Assembly: GCF_030463535.1 (NCBI RefSeq)
Contig: NC_132896.1
Location: forward strand, 32,533,477 to 32,597,476
Direction of reading: 5' to 3'
DNA: 64,000 bases
From: Salminus brasiliensis
Lineage: Eukaryota; Chordata; Actinopteri; Characiformes; Bryconidae
The translations under genes were made by a program, and so were the position numbers. The notes beneath the pieces were generated by a model. The model had not been told where the DNA came from. It saw nothing but the letters and a program-made list of their open reading frames with translations, and did no database searches. Of this stretch, positions 60,514 through 64,000 are shown one piece after another (positions within the stretch are counted from its first letter, which is position 1; each line of letters begins with the position of its first letter).

Positions 60514-62637
60514 ATGGCTCGAGCTGTGATTGCCGCTGTAATTCTCTACAAAATGTGTAAGTTCCATACTTAAGTCCACTGAGATCCGCTAACACTGTAA
60601 GGAAATCTGAGCTGTATAGTTTAATATATATATAGTTTTATTATTATATTTCACCTGTTTTTATTATTGATTTGGCTGAACTGTATTTTACAGGTTCTGT
60701 TCAATCAGCAGGAAATTCTGAGTCATTGTATCTCTCAATTAAACCTGGTGAAGCAGCTACTCTCCGCTGCCCATATGAAGAACACTCCAGCACGTCGATG
60801 AGGATGTGGTTCAAGCAAAGACTGGAGCATTCACCGCTGGAAGTGGTGTCAAAGTTAGGAACAAAAGATGCAATATTTTCTTCCCAGTTTAACCAGTCAA
60901 GATTTAAAGATTTAAACAGAAATGCGAGCAGCTTTTCTCTGACTATAGAAAATGTTACTAAACAAGACGAGGGGATGTACTTCTGTGGAGTGGGTGATGA
61001 AAAAACACTGAAGATATCTAACAGTACTTTCCTAGCTGTTACAGGTAATCACTTTACTTCTATTTATATACATGATCACAATATGTTCAATCATATCTTC
61101 AAATATACCTTTTCAAATATAATATTCACCTATTATTCGATGTCAGTCTGAGGTTCATTGTTGCTACTATTACTAATATACTAAATATATTCTGTAAATA
61201 TTCATTATATACAATCAAGAAGCTTCAACACTGGAGCTTTAAACGAGTATCAGACACATAAGACCCAACTATACTACTGTGATCCAGATTTCACTCTGTC
61301 TGTATTACCAGGTGATATAAAGATCTCAGTGGATCAAACTCCAGTATTCCAGAAGATCATCATTGGCAATGGAACAACAGAGTGCTGGAGTAAGACGTCA
61401 TCTCTTTATAGGTTAATTAAACTTGACCAAACTGTATCTAGCTAAGATGGTATGAAATGCTTACCCAGCCAGATTCGTCCAGTTCACAGTTTACTGCATC
61501 TAAGAATTACATCACAGAATTTATTATGAATATATTGCCTGACGACAGAGACATTTCCAACAATTCCCCACATTTATTTCAAAGTTTTCAGATTTATCAA
61601 TGTTTTATAATTGTCAATATTACTTATAAAACTCAGAAGATGTGTATCAGTTCACCAGTATGTTTGGAGCAAAAACACAAATTTGCATTGGCAACATTGC
61701 AACCTCTATTTCCATCTGCTAACACTGTAAAGAAATCTGAGCCGTATAGTTGTTTTCTACACTGAACTATTTCACACCAAATTTGAAAAATAGGCATATT
61801 AATTATGCAGAAATGTTGAAAATCTTACATGACATTTAAACTTAATAATAACGACATTTGACTTGTTGGGCTTATAAGTTGCATCAAAATTATTGTCTTA
61901 CAGCAGAGTCTGACGTTCGTCTACTGATGTCCCTTGGAGTGTTTTCGGGGGTGTGTGTGGTTGTTATCTGTGTTCAAGCCATTGTAATATTTAAGATGAG
62001 AAGGTCTGGTGGTAAGTGTTCATTGGGTTGTATCTGATTTTGGACTAGATTACTTCTTATATATCTTAAAGTAATTTGGATTCTTTCTACAGAGAAACTT
62101 CAGGAGGGTGAAGGACCTCCTAACCAGGTATTTCTCATACAGTTGCTGTTTTACTGTTAATATTTTGGTTAGGATTGGACAGTCTTCAATGCAATGGTTT
62201 ACACCTGAACTTGTAAACCACTATCACCTGAGATCCCATTTGGGATTGCTTTTAATTATATATATATATACATATATATATTTAATGTTTTGCACAAAGG
62301 CACAACTGGAAGCACCCAGCCAATTCTGGCATCTAACTTCAACCATGTAGTTACTGCATTAAGTAACATAGAGTTACGGTAAATCTTAACTAATTTGATC
62401 TTGAGAAAACTGAAGCTCTTTGGCATCTTTTAGGTAGCTTGAAGCAGCTCATTAAATAACAATTAAATCAGGATCTGTTCTTTCCCACAGGATCATAATG
62501 CTGACAATCTGAATTATGCTCCCATTCGCTTCATTGACAAGAAAACCGGGAGAGAAAGAAAGAAAGAACAGCCTGAAGAACTCGTGTACTCCCAAGTGAG
62601 AATCTCCCATGCTAATGATCATCGTTCAAAGCGCTAG
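60514..62637 (+). CDS. nitr: Novel immune-type receptor (NITR) with one intact V domain and a deleted I domain
   Basis: Exons: leader 60514-60556, V 60694-61044, residual I 61312-61389, transmembrane 61904-62011, tail 62093-62127 and 62491-62637 (TAG); 253 codons plus stop, phases continuous. The V domain has TLRC, MWFKQRLEHSP and the DEGMYFC block, ending in SNSTFLAV. The I exon is only 78 bp against 324 and 336 bp in the neighbours. It keeps the start of the domain (KISVDQTPV) and its end (KIIIGNGT) but has lost the middle, both core cysteines included. The loss is a multiple of three and both splice sites remain. The tail holds two good ITIMs, LNYAPI and LVYSQV. The signal peptide is short, with a Lys near its end. 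It is probably an expressed single-V inhibitory receptor, though early decay cannot be excluded. Confidence 0.82.
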
Positions 62638-63070
62638 TTACCGAGGTTTTGAGTACCTGCTGTTATGCAGATGATGTCTTTAATGCCTTATTTGTTGTCA
62701 GGGAGAAATTCTACTTGCTGCTGTGTGTTTGAAAAGAATGGGTTTTTAGTGTCAAGACTGTATGGTCACTATGGACTTTAGTTCATGGACTTGTATTATG
62801 GGCTTCAGTTGTGCTTATTATTATTTATATTTCAGACTTTATATGGTAACAGTTCATCTTTAGATATTAATAAAAATACAAATAACCTATAAATAATTTA
62901 ATGCTGTATCTAACATTGACTTTATAATTATTTTATATACTATGTGCTGTATTTCCCATAATGCGCACTGTTAGTAATTTAAATATATATATATATATAC
63001 AAATATTAATAAAAATACTTTTGTTTAAGAAAATAAATTGAATGTATATAATTGCTCTCTCTCTCTCTCT

Positions 63071-63129
<59 letters not shown>

Positions 63130-64000
63130 TTTTTTTTCTTGAAAAAACTCTTTATTGATATTTGTGTGATACAAATCTCACATTTGTGTGATGTGAGAAA
63201 GGTAATATAATATACATTATATTTACACAAATTTATACAAAAAGAAATATACAACGCAGGGATGAGTGTCAAGTGTAAAGTGCAACACATGAAAAGTGTA
63301 TGTACCTCCAAAAAAAAAAAAAAAACCTGTACCTTTTCATGAGATGGAAATAATGTTTATAACTGAGTGTGAGTTCAATGTAAATAATTACATTTAAGCA
63401 TTTCTGCATTCTGTCTCCTCATCACAGCAAGTTCATACAATATAAAGGACAACTGCTGTGACCACATGATATAGAAAATAAAAATAAAGATATTTATTTG
63501 TCTGTCTTCCGGTCTATCTATGTATTCATGTTTGTATCTATCTGATCTTCTGCCTGGTTATCTATTTATCTTTCATAACATAAAGAATTCAATTGCAATG
63601 TAATTGTAAACTAAATTGAATGTAACATGTCCTGTTCCTGTTAAAGTAAAAATCCTATGTTTTAATAAACTCTGATGAAAAGGCCAGAAATGTTCTATTT
63701 TAAGTAGCATTTTTATGCTTGCTGTTCTTGCTGTGCCTTATATTCACTAATTTGCAGCTTCTACTCTGATCTTATTTAAAAGCATTAATCTCAGTAAAAT
63801 GTTTACGAGTACAAACTCCAGATCCCTTCATACCAGACACAGGTAAGCATGAATACAATAAAATGTAAAAGGAATTTCTCATTTTGAAGAAAGAAGCTAA
63901 GAAGCTTAAAAGCTAAGATCATAGATATATTGTTTTGTTCTTCAACAGGTGCTTTTATTTCAACAATTCTCAAAAATAATTTACTGAGAACTGCCTCAGC
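62638..64000. other. Region after the last NITR; no gene recognised
   Basis: It starts with the NITR 3' UTR (possible AATAAA near 62868). It then holds (CT)n at about 63053-63071, (TA)n at about 63073-63111 and a T-run to about 63137. The rest is AT-rich, with no exon recognised up to the window end. Confidence 0.55.

Noticed and set aside
63006..63311. 101-residue minus-strand frame
   Set aside because: It is largely a translated T-run and (TA)n tract of low complexity.

Overview
The window is genomic DNA of a teleost fish. The evidence is intron-split vertebrate genes (nicotinic acetylcholine receptor subunits, a laminin-binding-type integrin alpha chain), a cluster of novel immune-type receptor (NITR) genes, a family known only from bony fishes, and dense fish-type repeats (Tc1/mariner remnants, L2-like LINE 3' ends, tRNA-derived SINEs, MITEs, many AT and CA microsatellites). 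The repeat mix suggests an otophysan such as a characin or catfish, but this is an impression and was not tested.

Layout. (1) 1-9.2 kb: a + strand beta-type neuronal nicotinic receptor gene, probably beta-5, lacking only its signal-peptide exon. (2) 9.2-16.6 kb: repeat-filled intergenic DNA. (3) 16.6-24.6 kb: a complete six-exon chrnb3 on the + strand. (4) 25.35-40.6 kb: a 25-exon integrin alpha-6-like gene on the - strand, tail-to-tail with chrnb3. Summed exon lengths give an unbroken frame of 1043 codons plus stop. (5) 40.6-47.9 kb: repeats and AT microsatellites. (6) 47.9-62.6 kb: a NITR cluster on the + strand with one pseudogene fragment, two V+I receptors and one receptor whose second Ig domain has been deleted in frame. 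(7) 62.6-64 kb: AT-rich flank with no gene seen.

How the genes work. The two nicotinic subunits would join alpha subunits in pentameric cation channels; beta-3 is an accessory subunit and keeps its diagnostic valine at M2 9'. The integrin alpha chain would pair with a beta chain at the cell surface, but its predicted tail lacks the GFFKR clasp motif. The NITRs are predicted inhibitory cell-surface receptors with ITIM or ITSM-like tyrosines in the tails. I found no previously undescribed multi-gene system. The best leads are the in-frame I-domain deletion in the last NITR, the atypical integrin tail, a CCAAT plus ETS-like promoter signature shared by the three NITRs, and several nested inverted or duplicated blocks. 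All exon limits were assigned by eye from splice dinucleotides, phase continuity and remembered family sequences; no alignment or search was run.
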